Shown here in pieces: positions 1 to 9,239 of a stretch of 64,000 nt of DNA. Below the pieces are notes generated by a model that was given only the letters and a program-made list of their open reading frames with translations, ran no database searches and had not been told where the DNA came from. The DNA lies in the NCBI GenBank assembly GCA_938092015.1, contig CALKOT010000001.1:1-64000 (forward strand). Direction: 5' to 3'. Source of the stretch: an uncultured Paracoccaceae bacterium. Lineage in GTDB: Bacteria; Pseudomonadota; Alphaproteobacteria; Rhodobacterales; Rhodobacteraceae. The position numbers and the translations under genes are program-made. Numbering within the stretch: the stretch's first letter is position 1; each line of letters starts with the position of its first letter.

Positions 1-132
1 TGTTCTTAACAAGCTTGTCAGCTGAGGCTTTGCTGGTTCCGGGTTTCTTGTTCATCTTTACTCCATGAAGGTTGCGATGAACCAGAAATCCTCCGTTACG
101 AAAACCTCAAATCTGTCCCAAAGGTGCCGACG

Positions 133-354
133 TCAGACACGATCGCGGGTATCCAGCAGAATCTGCGCTTCTGCATCATAGCGCGACGGCAGCGAAGCCA
201 TGATCAACGCCGCCGCCCCGCCAGCCATCGCCGCGATGCCTAAAGCCGTCCATCTTCCACGCCACATCAAGGCAATCAGCGTTCTAAGGTCGACGTCGCT
301 GTCGGCAAGGTGATCCTGAGGCTGCGTCGCGTTTGGCGTCACTGGCGAGGTCAT
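133..354 (-). pseudogene. Truncated Wzz-type polysaccharide chain-length regulator, N-terminal fragment
   Basis: The 73-residue product has the start of a Wzz/exopolysaccharide co-polymerase: an acidic cytoplasmic leader with 'DLRTLIALMWRGRW', one membrane segment (about residues 36-54) and the beginning of the periplasmic part ('RYDAEAQILLDTR'). Intact members run to several hundred residues. Here the frame ends at a TGA just after this motif, and neither alternative frame downstream gives recognisable Wzz sequence, so I read it as a remnant left by a deletion. A purine-rich stretch (aaaagg) precedes the ATG. It lies downstream of the carboxypeptidase gene on the same strand. A small genuine membrane protein cannot be excluded. 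Confidence 0.5.
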
Positions 355-433
355 GAGCGGGCCTTTTCATCGAATTTGATGAAATAGGTACGGGATTCGC
401 CGTTAAGCGGCGGTTAATGAGAGATGAAAATGG

Positions 434-1546
434 TTAAAGGCCCGAAAGCGCCTGCAAACCCAGGGCCAGCTTGCCCGACCGATCAATCAGGTTGGCCTGC
501 ACGCCCTCATGCATCAGTTCCAGGCGCAGGTTTTCCGCCTGATCCTGATCGTCGGCCAGCACCATTGCGTAGTATCCCTGACGGGACTTGCGCGTGGCGA
601 TGATCCGCGCTGCTTCTGGGGCGGTATTGCGACTTTGTTTCAGTGTGGCGATTGCATTGCGTTTGTCTGAAAAGACGCCCAAAGTCAGCGACCAGTCGCC
701 AATAGAAGCCAATTCCGGTTTTGGTTTATGATGGCTCGACGCCATTCCTGCGCTACCTTTGCATGGCGGTGAAAAATTGTGCGCGATCGTTTCGCCCTTA
801 GCCAAGCGTCTCAGCGATTTTGTCCGGGGCCCACGTCCCGAATTCGCCATCGTCACGAACGCGCGGGTTCCTTTTAAAGTTTCTACCAACATTGCCGCCG
901 CGTACCCGGCTGCGCTGGTAAAGCCGGTCTTGCCTAACTGGGCGCCCGTGACGTTTGCTACCGTACCGTTGCGGGGGCCTTTCGTGGCTCCACGCCATGT
1001 CAGTGGCTCTCGGAAGAGAGGTCGCAGATATTCGCCGTGTTGCTGATCCAACCACCATATCAGCCTTCCGATATCTGCAGCGGTTGAGATATGCCCGGCA
1101 TCTGGCAGGCCAGACGCATTTCTGAACGTGTTGCTGTACATGCCGATCCGGCAAGCGGCAGCTGTCATACGCTGGGCGAAGGCCTGTTCCGATCCGGCGA
1201 CTGCCTCAGCAATCATCCGCGCGGCGTCATTGGATGAAACGATTAGCGCAGCGTGGATCGCATCGCCTAAACGAATGCTTTCTCCCTTTTTCAGGCCCAG
1301 TTTCACCGGTGGTGCGGCGGCGGCGTGGCCGCTGACTTTTATCGGCGCATTAAGGTCAATTTCACCCTTCGCAGCGGCCTCTAGCGCGACAAAAATCGTC
1401 ATCAGTTTGGTTGTGCTTGCCGGAAAGCGAGGGGTATCGGCATCGACACCTGCGATCAGGCGGCCCGTTTGGCCATCAATAATCGCCTCGCCGCAATTGG
1501 CCACTGTAGCCATCGTCAGCCATATCACAATGGCCCATCTGATCAT
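434..1546 (-). CDS. D-alanyl-D-alanine carboxypeptidase (peptidase S11) with C-terminal SPOR domain
   Basis: A 370-residue low-molecular-weight penicillin-binding protein that would trim the terminal D-Ala of peptidoglycan stem peptides in the periplasm. The N-terminus is a signal peptide (hydrophobic residues 4-17). The three active-site motifs are present: STTK with Ser44 and Lys47, SSN at 104-106, and KTG at 206-208. From about residue 285 to 355 a domain with 'WSLTLGVFSDKRNAIATL' and 'GYYAMVLA' looks like SPOR, which binds denuded glycan at septa. S11 enzymes with a SPOR tail are known in alphaproteobacteria. Its ATG lies 4 bp beyond the stop of the upstream TPR gene, so the two are probably cotranscribed. 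Confidence 0.88.
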   Translation of the reverse strand: MIRWAIVIWLTMATVANCGEAIIDGQTGRLIAGVDADTPRFPASTTKLMTIFVALEAAAKGEIDLNAPIKVSGHAAAAPPVKLGLKKGESIRLGDAIHAALIVSSNDAARMIAEAVAGSEQAFAQRMTAAACRIGMYSNTFRNASGLPDAGHISTAADIGRLIWWLDQQHGEYLRPLFREPLTWRGATKGPRNGTVANVTGAQLGKTGFTSAAGYAAAMLVETLKGTRAFVTMANSGRGPRTKSLRRLAKGETIAHNFSPPCKGSAGMASSHHKPKPELASIGDWSLTLGVFSDKRNAIATLKQSRNTAPEAARIIATRKSRQGYYAMVLADDQDQAENLRLELMHEGVQANLIDRSGKLALGLQALSGL

Positions 1547-1550
1547 CTGA

Positions 1551-2090
1551 TCATCTGGTTTGGGCCATGCGGTGCAGGATCGCGAGGCGCGGCGCCTCGA
1601 TCACAGCCAGATTAAAAGCGTGTGCGTCAAGACCCCGGGCGACTTTCACCTCCGAAAGCAGCGCTTTGCGACGTTCGACTGACAAACGGGGCCACCAGCG
1701 CTGCGCCAGCACAACCTGGCTGACCGCGAGGGGCATAGAACGGGGGGCGAGCTGGTAGCTGCGCTCCAACGCAGCTATTCCCGCGTCATCGCGGCCTGCA
1801 AGCGCTTCAGCCCAGGCAAGCGCCAACCACCCGTAGGCGTTCTCAGGCGCCGCCGCGAGGCTGCGATGAGCGTAGATCGCCGCACGTTCGCCGTCACCTT
1901 CCCGTACCGCCTGCCATGCATGGGCCAGCGCGTATTCCTTTTCATTGAACATCAGGCGCGCGACCTCTCCCCTAGGAGCGGGGACGGGTTGGTACCTGGA
2001 CTTGAGAACAGGCGCATCCACTAGGACCCAGCCGAAGGCCCAGACGAATGCAGTGAAGAGTATGTAAGTTTGAGGTGCTATTCGATTCAT
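1551..2090 (-). CDS. Membrane-anchored TPR-like protein, function unknown
   Basis: A 179-residue protein with one N-terminal hydrophobic segment (about residues 9-25), then an Arg/Pro-rich linker and helical repeats. The stretch 'AAIYAHRSLAAAPENAYGWLALAWAEALAGRDDAGIAALERSYQLAP' region (residues about 69-115) has the Ala/Leu spacing of tetratricopeptide repeats. It is probably an inner-membrane protein with a periplasmic TPR domain. It sits directly upstream of the D,D-carboxypeptidase and the wzz fragment, which suggests an envelope or exopolysaccharide role, but no family name can be given. It is the first gene of this minus-strand group and is divergent from the MaoC gene. Confidence 0.7.
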   Translation of the reverse strand: MNRIAPQTYILFTAFVWAFGWVLVDAPVLKSRYQPVPAPRGEVARLMFNEKEYALAHAWQAVREGDGERAAIYAHRSLAAAPENAYGWLALAWAEALAGRDDAGIAALERSYQLAPRSMPLAVSQVVLAQRWWPRLSVERRKALLSEVKVARGLDAHAFNLAVIEAPRLAILHRMAQTR

Positions 2091-2230
2091 GACCGCGTTT
2101 TTGGCCGATCAACCTTAACGCAACGTGAATTGTGCAGCGCGCCACTTTACGCTTGCGTCAAGCAGTGGCTTGCCTGACAAACCTCAGGATCAAAAATAAC
2201 TGTGGAATCGCAGCACAAGGGAGCCCCCGA

Positions 2231-2701
2231 ATGAGCACTTTTCCAGAAACCCGCACGATCGACGAATTCCGCGAGATGGTTGGTCAGGAATACGGCGTTT
2301 CAAGCTGGATGGATGTCACGCAGGACATGATCGACCAGTTCGCCGACGTTACCAAAGATCATCAGTTCATCCACGTCGACGTTGAAAAAGCCAAGCACAC
2401 GCCGTTCGGCGGCACCATCGCACATGGGTTTCTGACCCTCTCGCTGATGTCGGCAATGACGTATGAGGCTGGCCCTCAGCTGAAGGGCGTCGCGATGGGC
2501 CTGAACTATGGCATGGACAAAATGCGCTTCCTTTCCCCGGTGCCTGCGGGCAGCCGCGTTCGGGGCCGGTTCACCCTGCTGAAGCTGGACGAAAAGCCCG
2601 GCGAAGTCACCTACACCAACGCCGTGACGGTTGAGATCGAAGGCTCCGACAAGCCAGCAATCTATGCCGAGTGGATCGGCAGAGCCTATTTCGGAGCGTA
2701 A
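2231..2701 (+). CDS. MaoC-family (R)-enoyl-CoA hydratase
   Basis: A 156-residue hot-dog-fold hydratase. The MaoC signature is present: 'YGVSSWMDVTQDMIDQFADVTKDHQFIHVD', continuing to 'TPFGGTIAHGFLTLSL', with the catalytic Asp/His pair in the D-x4-H type motif and the conserved G-x-x-x-A-H-G-F loop. The ATG at 2231 is preferred over an upstream in-frame start because AAGGGA lies 8 bp before it and the family begins here. It would hydrate trans-2-enoyl-CoA to (R)-3-hydroxyacyl-CoA. The next gene, an SDR resembling the (3R)-hydroxyacyl-CoA dehydrogenase, starts 2 bp after its stop and a thiolase follows, so the three could perform the last steps of a beta-oxidation-like cycle. Confidence 0.88.
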   Translation: MSTFPETRTIDEFREMVGQEYGVSSWMDVTQDMIDQFADVTKDHQFIHVDVEKAKHTPFGGTIAHGFLTLSLMSAMTYEAGPQLKGVAMGLNYGMDKMRFLSPVPAGSRVRGRFTLLKLDEKPGEVTYTNAVTVEIEGSDKPAIYAEWIGRAYFGA

Positions 2702-2702
2702 T

Positions 2703-3614
2703 GTGAGCATCTCTTTCAAAGACCAGGTTGTCATCGTCACAGGCGCAGGCGCAGGCCTTGGCCGCAGCCACGCGCTGGATTTTGCACGGCGCGGAGCGAA
2801 AGTCGTCGTGAACGATTTCGGCGGTGCGACGGATGGGACTGGCGGATCGACCGCCGCGTCTGAGGCTGTCGTAGCTGAGATCAAAGCGGCTGGCGGCGAG
2901 GCGATTGCGAATGGCGCCGATGTCTCGGACGAAGCGCAGGTCAAGGCGATGGTCGATCAGGCCATGGCCGAATGGGGCCGGGTCGATGTCGTCGTCGCAA
3001 ACGCAGGCATCCTGCGCGATAAGACCTTCATCAAGATGGAGATGGATGACTTCCGCAAAGTCCTCGACGTTCATCTGATGGGCACGGTGCATTGCGCCAA
3101 GGCCGTTTGGGTGATCATGCGCGAACAGGGCTATGGCCGTCTCGTTTTCACCACCTCATCTTCCGGCATGTACGGCAACTTTGGCCAGTCGAACTACGGC
3201 GCGGCCAAGATGGGCATCGTTGGCCTGATGAACGTGCTGACGCAGGAAGGTGCCAAGTACAACATTCACGTCAACACGATCTCACCGACAGCCTCGACCC
3301 GCATGACGGAAGAGTTGTTCGATGAAGCGACGAACGAGATTCTGACGCCTGAAAGCATCACTCCGGCTGTAGTGTATCTCGCCTCAAAAGACGCGCCGTC
3401 AAAAACCATCCTTTGTGCGGGTGGCGGATGCGTGGCGCGGACTTATGTGCATGAGACCGAAGGCGTCTATTTCGGCAAGGACATCACCGCCGAGAACGTC
3501 GCCGACCAGATCGAAGCGATCAGCAACACAGCGAAACAAGAGGCGCTGCCCGGCGCCTTCGACCAGACCAAGAAATACGTAGAAATGGCGCTCGCCGCTA
3601 AGGCCGGCGAATAA
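2703..3614 (+). CDS. SDR-family (3R)-hydroxyacyl-CoA dehydrogenase-like protein
   Basis: A 303-residue short-chain dehydrogenase of the long type seen in the N-terminal part of peroxisomal multifunctional enzyme 2. It shows the NAD(P) motif 'VTGAGAGLG' near residue 10, 'NAGI', the catalytic Ser region 'TTSSSG' and 'YGAAKMG' carrying the Tyr-x3-Lys pair. GTG at 2703 is chosen as start: it immediately follows the MaoC stop, has GGAG upstream and gives '[10 protein letters not shown]', the usual N-terminus. Neighbouring hydratase and thiolase genes suggest oxidation of (R)-3-hydroxyacyl-CoA to 3-ketoacyl-CoA. The actual acyl substrate is unknown. Confidence 0.88.
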   Translation: MSISFKDQVVIVTGAGAGLGRSHALDFARRGAKVVVNDFGGATDGTGGSTAASEAVVAEIKAAGGEAIANGADVSDEAQVKAMVDQAMAEWGRVDVVVANAGILRDKTFIKMEMDDFRKVLDVHLMGTVHCAKAVWVIMREQGYGRLVFTTSSSGMYGNFGQSNYGAAKMGIVGLMNVLTQEGAKYNIHVNTISPTASTRMTEELFDEATNEILTPESITPAVVYLASKDAPSKTILCAGGGCVARTYVHETEGVYFGKDITAENVADQIEAISNTAKQEALPGAFDQTKKYVEMALAAKAGE

Positions 3615-3627
3615 GGAGGATTACCCA

Positions 3628-4830
3628 ATGAGAGAAGCACTTATCGTCTCAACCGCCCGCACGCCGATCGGCAAAGCCTATCGCGGCGCATTCAACGCAA
3701 CCGGCGGTCAGGCCCTTGGCGGCCACGCGATCAAGCACGCTGTTGAGCGGGCTGGCATCGAAGGCGGCGCTGTCGAAGACGTCTATATGGGCACAGCCCT
3801 CATTCAAGGTTCAACCGGCATGAACTTTGGCCGTCAGGCCGCGATGAAAGCGGGCCTGCCCGTTTCTGTCCCCGGCATGTCGCTGGATCGTCAGTGTTCG
3901 TCCGGCATGATGGCGATCGCCTCTGCTGCGAAAGCTGTCATCACCGACGGCCTAAATATTGCAGTTGGCGGCGGTGGTGAAAGCATCTCAACCGTTCAAA
4001 ACGAAAACCAGCGTACCGACGGCATCGCCGACGCGGAACTGAAAGAAAAGCTGCCAGGCCTTTACTACTCCATGCTGGAAACGGCTGAGGTTGTCGGTGA
4101 GCGTTACGGCGTATCGCGCGAATCTCAGGACGAGTACGCGTTCAACAGCCAGATGAAGACGGCTGCGGCGCAGGAAGCTGGCAAGTTCGACGACGAAATC
4201 GTGCCGCTCCCGTCCACCATGAAGTTCCAGAACAAGGAAACCGGCGAGATTCTCGACCGTGACGTGACGCTGGAAAAAGACGAAGGCAACCGTCCATCGA
4301 CCACGCTGGAAGGCCTGAACGGCCTGCAGCCTGTGTTCAAAGGCGGCCACCAGATCAAAGAAGGCAAGCACATCACGGCTGGCAACGCATCCCAGCTGTC
4401 CGATGGCGCGTCCGCCTCTGTCGTGATGGAAGCCAAAGAGGCCGAAAAGCGCGGAATCGAGCCACTGGGCCGCTTCGTTTCTGTCGTTTCCGTTGGCTGT
4501 GAGCCAGATGAGATGGGCATTGGTCCAATCTATGCGGTGCCAAAACTGCTGGAACTGAACGGCTTGAAAATCGACGACATTGGCCTGTGGGAGCTGAACG
4601 AAGCTTTCGCTGTGCAGGTGCTTTATTCCCGCGACAAGCTGGGCATCCCGGACGAGCTGCTGAACGTAAACGGCGGTGCGATTTCCGTGGGCCACCCTTA
4701 TGGCATGTCAGGCGCCCGCATGGTCGGCCACGCGCTGATCGAAGGCAAACGCCGCGGCGCCAAATACGTCGTCAGCACCATGTGCTGCGGTGGCGGCATG
4801 GGCGCAGCAGGGCTGTTCGAAGTTCTGTAA
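3628..4830 (+). CDS. Acetyl-CoA acetyltransferase (thiolase)
   Basis: A 400-residue thiolase, the usual family length. The nucleophilic Cys90 lies in '[12 protein letters not shown]'. The active-site His356 is in '[17 protein letters not shown]', and the C-terminal acid/base Cys387 in '[10 protein letters not shown]'. It would cleave 3-ketoacyl-CoA with CoA, or run in the Claisen direction. An AGGAGG-type site at 3615-3620 precedes the ATG. It is third in the operon with the MaoC hydratase and the SDR, 13 bp after the latter. Whether the trio serves fatty acids, branched side chains or polyhydroxyalkanoate turnover cannot be told from this window. Confidence 0.93.
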   Translation: MREALIVSTARTPIGKAYRGAFNATGGQALGGHAIKHAVERAGIEGGAVEDVYMGTALIQGSTGMNFGRQAAMKAGLPVSVPGMSLDRQCSSGMMAIASAAKAVITDGLNIAVGGGGESISTVQNENQRTDGIADAELKEKLPGLYYSMLETAEVVGERYGVSRESQDEYAFNSQMKTAAAQEAGKFDDEIVPLPSTMKFQNKETGEILDRDVTLEKDEGNRPSTTLEGLNGLQPVFKGGHQIKEGKHITAGNASQLSDGASASVVMEAKEAEKRGIEPLGRFVSVVSVGCEPDEMGIGPIYAVPKLLELNGLKIDDIGLWELNEAFAVQVLYSRDKLGIPDELLNVNGGAISVGHPYGMSGARMVGHALIEGKRRGAKYVVSTMCCGGGMGAAGLFEVL

Positions 4831-4835
4831 AGAGC

Positions 4836-4851
4836 GTTTCACATGTGAAAC
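4836..4851. repeat. 16-bp perfect palindrome, copy 1 of a TTTCAC-NN-GTGAAA family
   Basis: GTTTCACATGTGAAAC is a perfect palindrome in the space after the thiolase stop. Near-identical palindromes occur at 39283-39298 and 62511-62526, always between genes. Perfect dyad symmetry without a loop points to a protein-binding site and not to an RNA hairpin. The half-site resembles that of ParB/parS but the centre is 2 bp longer than in the chromosomal parS consensus. Confidence 0.7.
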
Positions 4852-4855
4852 GGAG

Positions 4856-4882
4856 GGGCGGACCGATTGGTACGCCCTTTTG
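4856..4882 (+). terminator. Probable Rho-independent terminator of the MaoC-SDR-thiolase operon
   Basis: GGGCG-G-ACC, loop GATT, GGT-A-CGCCC forms a hairpin with one internal mismatch and is followed by a short T run (tttt). It lies 26 bp after the thiolase stop and before the convergent cyclase gene. Confidence 0.55.
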
Positions 4883-4939
4883 CGTTTGCTTAAATGAAGC
4901 ACCTTGTCAGAGCACATGCGTGCTTTGGCGATCAACCAG

Positions 4940-6807
4940 CTAGGTTTCGGGCACGCCTGCGGCTCGAATTGCGGTCAATAGTTTGTCGATGAAGTCGCGA
5001 TCGCGAACGTTGGAAAGTTGGAAGCCCATGAAACGCAAAGTTGTTAGCGGATTTCCGCTAGGAAGCGCCGCTGCTAGGCGTTTCGCTTCGACGTCATTTC
5101 CTGACAAGGCTTCCGCAGCAATGATATAGATCTGTGCGCCAGCGGTGAATATTGGATTGCCGGACGCTTCGGAAAGAGCGACCTGAGCAAGTTCTTTCGC
5201 CTTTTCGTATTGACCGAGGGCCAGATGCGAAAGCGAAGCCGATGTTGGCAAATAGCCGGGGAATTTAGGCTCAACCCGCATCGCCTCCAACATATGGACA
5301 AGCCCCTCTTTCCACTGACCGAAGCGCGATTTTACGCGGCCGCCCACACCCAGTGCATCATTTCCGCTTGGCGCAATCTCAAGTGCGCGATCTGCCGCCT
5401 TAATTGCGTTCTCGCAATCGCCACGCGCCAGATTGATCGTCGCGATGGTAGTCAGAACTTCGCTACCTTCACTGATCGATAACGATTTTTTGGCAAATTC
5501 ACTGGCCAGCTTCAACTCCGCCTGGCGATCTTTGCTGCGGCCAACGAGTGGCCTTGCCCATTCGAACAGCGCATTAAAGGTGTACCCTTGCTCGTGATCT
5601 GAGAACTGCTCGATCAGCCGTTTTGCTAACGCTGCTCCCTTGCGATGGTCATCAGGATTGAAGGATTGGAAGAGAGAGCGCGCCTGCAGCGAATAGCGCA
5701 TCAGTTCGATGCTGCCCGGTCGTCGGAGCATTCGCCTGACATCTTCACCATGCGTCAGAGAGACAGCGATCTCCTCAAAGATCCGATCTGTAATTGCATC
5801 CTGCATCTCAAAGAAATCATCTCGAACGCCGTTCTCGCGGAGCGTCCAGAGCAGCCGACCTTCAATCGCGTCGCTGAATTCGGCCGTATCCCTAAGCTGT
5901 TCCGAATTCGCCTGAACGGCGCCGCTAAGAACATAACGAACCCCCAGATCCCTTGCTGCATCTGCAGCTGTGACCTCTTTTCCTTTGTAAGAGAAAGATG
6001 ACGTACGTCCGATGACGAAAGTATCGGGCGATTGCGAGAGGACTGAGATGATGTTTTCAGTCAATCCATCACTGAGCCATTCATCACATTCTTTGACGCC
6101 CAAAGCCTTAAGGGGAGGACGGCAATAGAGGGCTGTTCGGGTAGCGCATACGTCATTTCGGCCGGATCTGTAGGCGCAAAGTCACTCCGCATCGCCCACC
6201 ACCCAACAGTGACAGTGGCGATCAGCAGCACAATGGCCACCGCCGCATAGATCCGGCTGCTGATGTTGGCTCTTTTCGCAACCCTCTCGTCGCCCTTTCG
6301 CCGGACCTGATAGGCGCGAACCGGTCGAGATATGTTTTTCACATCGACTTCGCCGATCTCCTCAATCGGCACATCCAGCTTATCTCTCACTTGGTCAAAT
6401 GCCGTTCCGGAAAGTACAATACCACCGGCAGGCGCCAAACCTTCCAACCGAGCAGCGACGTTTACGCCATCGCCAAGCAAATCCTCTCCCTCAACAACCA
6501 CGTCGCCAATGTTCACGCTGATGCGGAAAAGGATACGGCGATCTTCGGGCAACTCAGCGCTGCGAGCGTTCGTTTCTTTCTGCACCGCGACGGCGCAGCG
6601 GACAGCCTCCACCGCGTTGGGAAACTCGATCAACAGGCTGTCACCAGCGGTGTTGGCAACGCGGCCACCATATTGGGCGAGAAGGGGATCGATCACTTCG
6701 GAGCGCAGCGCGCGCATGGCGGTCAGGGTGCCTTCTTCATCCTGGCCGATTAGGCGCGAATAGCCGGCGACGTCGGCGGCGACGATTGCTGCTAGGCGGC
6801 GCTGCAT
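4940..6807 (-). pseudogene. Class III adenylate/guanylate cyclase with C-terminal TPR region, frameshifted
   Basis: Two overlapping frames together make one typical protein. The first starts at ATG 6807 (GGGAGGGAC before it) and holds a class III cyclase domain: metal-binding Asp12 ('AADVAGYS') and Asp56 ('NTAGDSLLIEF'), then 'LGDGVNVAARLE' with Asn116 and Arg120. A membrane segment 'IYAAVAIVLLIATVTVGWW' follows. It reads 'PSIAVLP' and then leaves frame. The other frame resumes with 'SDGLTENIISVLSQSP' and 'LGVRYVLSGAV', the usual TolB-like/TPR continuation, ending at 4940. One base appears lost near 6105-6115 (ttaagg where ttaaagg would restore the frame). This is either a real frameshift or a sequence error. 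The product would make cAMP, sensing unknown signals. Confidence 0.75.
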
Positions 6808-7077
6808 GAAAGTCCCTCCCCCTGAAAGACCTAGGTGATGGGGGCGCACTGCGCAACGCTTGCGCCCGTAACGCTGGTTTGCGCTGATCCGGGGCGTGTC
6901 GCGAGGCACTTTGCGATTGGCTTTTGAGCGGCGACAAACTGCGTCATCCGTCTGGTGCGCTCAAAGGCGGCATCCATCGTGGATCATGCGCATTTTCCTG
7001 TTCTCACATTGCCATTCGTATTGTGCTCACCATACCGTTGCTAAGGGCATTTCCCCTATGGCTTTGGAGTTGGCTTT

Positions 7078-7725
7078 GTGGATCTGGTGATTTTTGATTC
7101 CGAGGGCGTGCTAATCGATAGCGAGTTGATCGCGTGCTCTGCAGAGGCCGATGCGTTGTCGAAAATCGGCTATCACATCACCAGTGACAGGGTGGTTGAG
7201 CGCTTTGCCGGTATGCCATCCGACGCGATGTATGAAATCATTGGATCCGAGCTGGGCCACGCCTTACCCGGCGGCTTTGGGACCCAAGTCAAACAAAGGA
7301 TCATGGAAAAGTATCGGACAGAATTGCGCGCCATAGACGGGGCAAGACAGGTTCTGTCATCGCTGCGGGCGCAAAAATGTGTGGCGTCCAGTTCTAGCCC
7401 CGCAAAGCTGGCGGTGGGGCTTGTGGAAACCGGGCTTTTTGAACTGCTTTACCCAAATGTGTTTTCCACGGCTTTGGTTGAGCGGGGCAAACCACATCCG
7501 GATCTGTTTTTGTACGCAGCCAACGCTAAGAGCGCAGAGGTTTCCGATTGTATCGTCGTCGAAGACAGCATTGCTGGCGTCACGGCGGCGCGTAACGCGG
7601 GGATGCGATCGATAGGTTTTGTCGGGGGATCCCATTGCGGGCCGGGACATTCGGACAAGCTGCTGGAGGCAGGCGCTGAAACCGTCATCGATGATCTGCG
7701 GTTACTACTGGATGAGGTTGTTTGA
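7078..7725 (+). CDS. HAD-superfamily hydrolase (beta-phosphoglucomutase-like)
   Basis: A 215-residue HAD protein starting at GTG 7078. Motif I is 'IFDSEGVLIDSE', with nucleophile Asp7 but Glu9 where the family normally has the acid/base Asp (DxD). Motif II is 'VASSSSPAKL', motif III Lys is in 'ERGKPHPDLFLYA', and motif IV 'CIVVEDSIAGV'. A helical cap lies between motifs I and II (about residues 17-85), as in subfamily IA phosphatases and phosphomutases. It would act on a small phosphorylated metabolite in the cytoplasm. The Asp-to-Glu change may alter activity. It stands alone, with no obvious operon partner. Confidence 0.82.
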   Translation: MDLVIFDSEGVLIDSELIACSAEADALSKIGYHITSDRVVERFAGMPSDAMYEIIGSELGHALPGGFGTQVKQRIMEKYRTELRAIDGARQVLSSLRAQKCVASSSSPAKLAVGLVETGLFELLYPNVFSTALVERGKPHPDLFLYAANAKSAEVSDCIVVEDSIAGVTAARNAGMRSIGFVGGSHCGPGHSDKLLEAGAETVIDDLRLLLDEVV

Positions 7726-7971
7726 GACGCCCGTTCGCCGCGCCCAAGCGGACCAATGGCGAAAAGAAGCGAATAGCGTCTTTTGAGGATGAGCCTGATC
7801 GCTAGGTAGTGCTGCCTCTGTTTTAGTGGTTCTTTCAATCAGCTCAGATTTCAGTGATGCGTGCGTGCCGCTGCAAGACCTTTGCCCTGCTTGAAGATCA
7901 CGGCAAAACACCTACACAAATAGAAATATTCTGTTACAATCTCATCTGTATGTCTTGGGGGAGACGCATCT

Positions 7972-8556
7972 ATGGGATTTAGGGCGATCAGACTCTGCCT
8001 TATAATCGCTGTCAGCTGGCTTGCTTTCGCTGGTTTTGGCGTGCACGCGCAGATGAACGATACAGAGCGCAAGGTTGCGCTGGCGTTGGAGTTTCAAAAG
8101 CTCCGCTCTGCCCAGCATCCTGCCGCAGCATCAGTGGCTGAGCAGGAAATCTGGCGTCTATGGTTCATCGGGCCGAACGAAGACATCACTAAAAAACTGA
8201 ACGCCGCTTCAGAGGCGCTGCGCCATGGCGACTATGCAGCGGCGGAGGTAGGGTTGACCGAATTGATCCTGAAGGCGCCCAATCATGCTGAAATCTGGAA
8301 CCAACGCGCCTTTGCCCGGTTCCTGCAGCTGCGTTTCGACGAAAGCTTGAAAGATATTGAACGGGCGCTGGCGCTAGAGCCCCGTCATTTCGGCGCTCTT
8401 GCCGGGCGCGCCCGGATTGAGGCGCAGTTGGGCCACCCGGATGATGCATCTAAAACGATGGGGGAAGTTGGGGTGATCCACCCCTGGATGGCCCGGATGG
8501 GGCCCATCCCAGCTGATCCGCCGCCGCCTGAACCGATCCAGCAGCAGGACCTTTGA
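7972..8556 (+). CDS. Exported TPR-repeat protein, function unknown
   Basis: A 194-residue protein with a clear signal peptide (hydrophobic residues 8-23, cleavage after 'VHA' near residue 26). From about residue 80 it has tetratricopeptide helices: 'ALRHGDYAAAEVGLTELI', then 'AEIWNQRAFARFLQLRFDESL' and 'IERALALEPRHFGALAGRA'. The tail is rich in proline. Similar small periplasmic TPR proteins are common in Rhodobacterales but I cannot assign a role. It starts after 246 bp without a recognisable gene and is convergent with the AlkD-like gene, whose stop lies 8 bp away. Confidence 0.75.
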   Translation: MGFRAIRLCLIIAVSWLAFAGFGVHAQMNDTERKVALALEFQKLRSAQHPAAASVAEQEIWRLWFIGPNEDITKKLNAASEALRHGDYAAAEVGLTELILKAPNHAEIWNQRAFARFLQLRFDESLKDIERALALEPRHFGALAGRARIEAQLGHPDDASKTMGEVGVIHPWMARMGPIPADPPPPEPIQQQDL

Positions 8557-8564
8557 TCAGCTCA

Positions 8565-9239
8565 TCAAAGGTATTTGCCAGCTTCTTTGCGGGCGAAGGC
8601 TTTCATCGTCTCGCCGTGCTGGTCAAGAAACGCTTTCACCCGATCCGGATCACGTTTTGACAGATCTCGCAGCCACCACGCGATGGCTTTCTGAATGAAC
8701 CATTCCCGATCCTCGACATAGCCCGCCGCCCAGCCAAGAATGCGTTCACGCGCCTCAGCTTCATGCGGTTTGGGAAAATTCTGTTTGGCCCAGGGTAGGG
8801 TAAACACCAGCGCGGCGCGGCGGACCCAGAAATTGTCGTGTGTTGTCCAGCCTTCAACTTCATCCAGCCTTGAAGGATCAGCCGCCAGTCGGCGTGATCC
8901 GGCGCCGGCAGCATGATCAGCCACCGCCCAGGCGTTTAGGCCCGGAACCCACGATGCGACGAGGCGCCAGACAGCCTCGTCATCCTTGATCCGAGCTTGG
9001 GTCAGCAGTTTGGACGCAGCGACCATCGCCTCATGAATGTCAGTGTCCCAAAGGTGACGGGCCAGTGCGACACGCTGTTCTACATCCAACCCGGCGCGCC
9101 AGCCTTTGACGATGTCGTCAACGACTGGATTGCGAATGCCAAGATAGGTGCGTTTGGCTTTGTGATAGGCGGCGGCGCCCGTCGCATAGTCCGGGTCGCC
9201 AGCCGCCATAAGCTCAGCTAAAGCGTCGTCAGGCGCCAA
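8565..9239 (-). CDS. DNA alkylation repair protein, AlkD-like
   Basis: A 224-residue all-helical protein matching the AlkC/AlkD HEAT-repeat glycosylase family. Recognisable parts are 'KRTYLGIRNPVVDDIVKGW', 'ARHLWDTDIHEAMVAASKLL', 'WVPGLNAWAVADHAA', 'TTHDNFWVRRAALVFTLPW' and 'EDREWFIQKAIAWWLRDLSK'. The pattern D-x-F-W-x-R-R-A and W-x-L-R-x-x-S is typical of AlkD, which removes bulky or cationic alkylated bases such as 3- and 7-methylpurines. The start overlaps the end of the upstream lipoprotein gene by 11 bp, so the two may be translated from one message. Confidence 0.8.
   Translation of the reverse strand: MAPDDALAELMAAGDPDYATGAAAYHKAKRTYLGIRNPVVDDIVKGWRAGLDVEQRVALARHLWDTDIHEAMVAASKLLTQARIKDDEAVWRLVASWVPGLNAWAVADHAAGAGSRRLAADPSRLDEVEGWTTHDNFWVRRAALVFTLPWAKQNFPKPHEAEARERILGWAAGYVEDREWFIQKAIAWWLRDLSKRDPDRVKAFLDQHGETMKAFARKEAGKYL

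Noticed and set aside
2300..2944. 214-codon minus-strand frame opposite the MaoC and SDR genes
   Set aside because: Both plus-strand genes have full catalytic motifs, so the opposite frame is a shadow.
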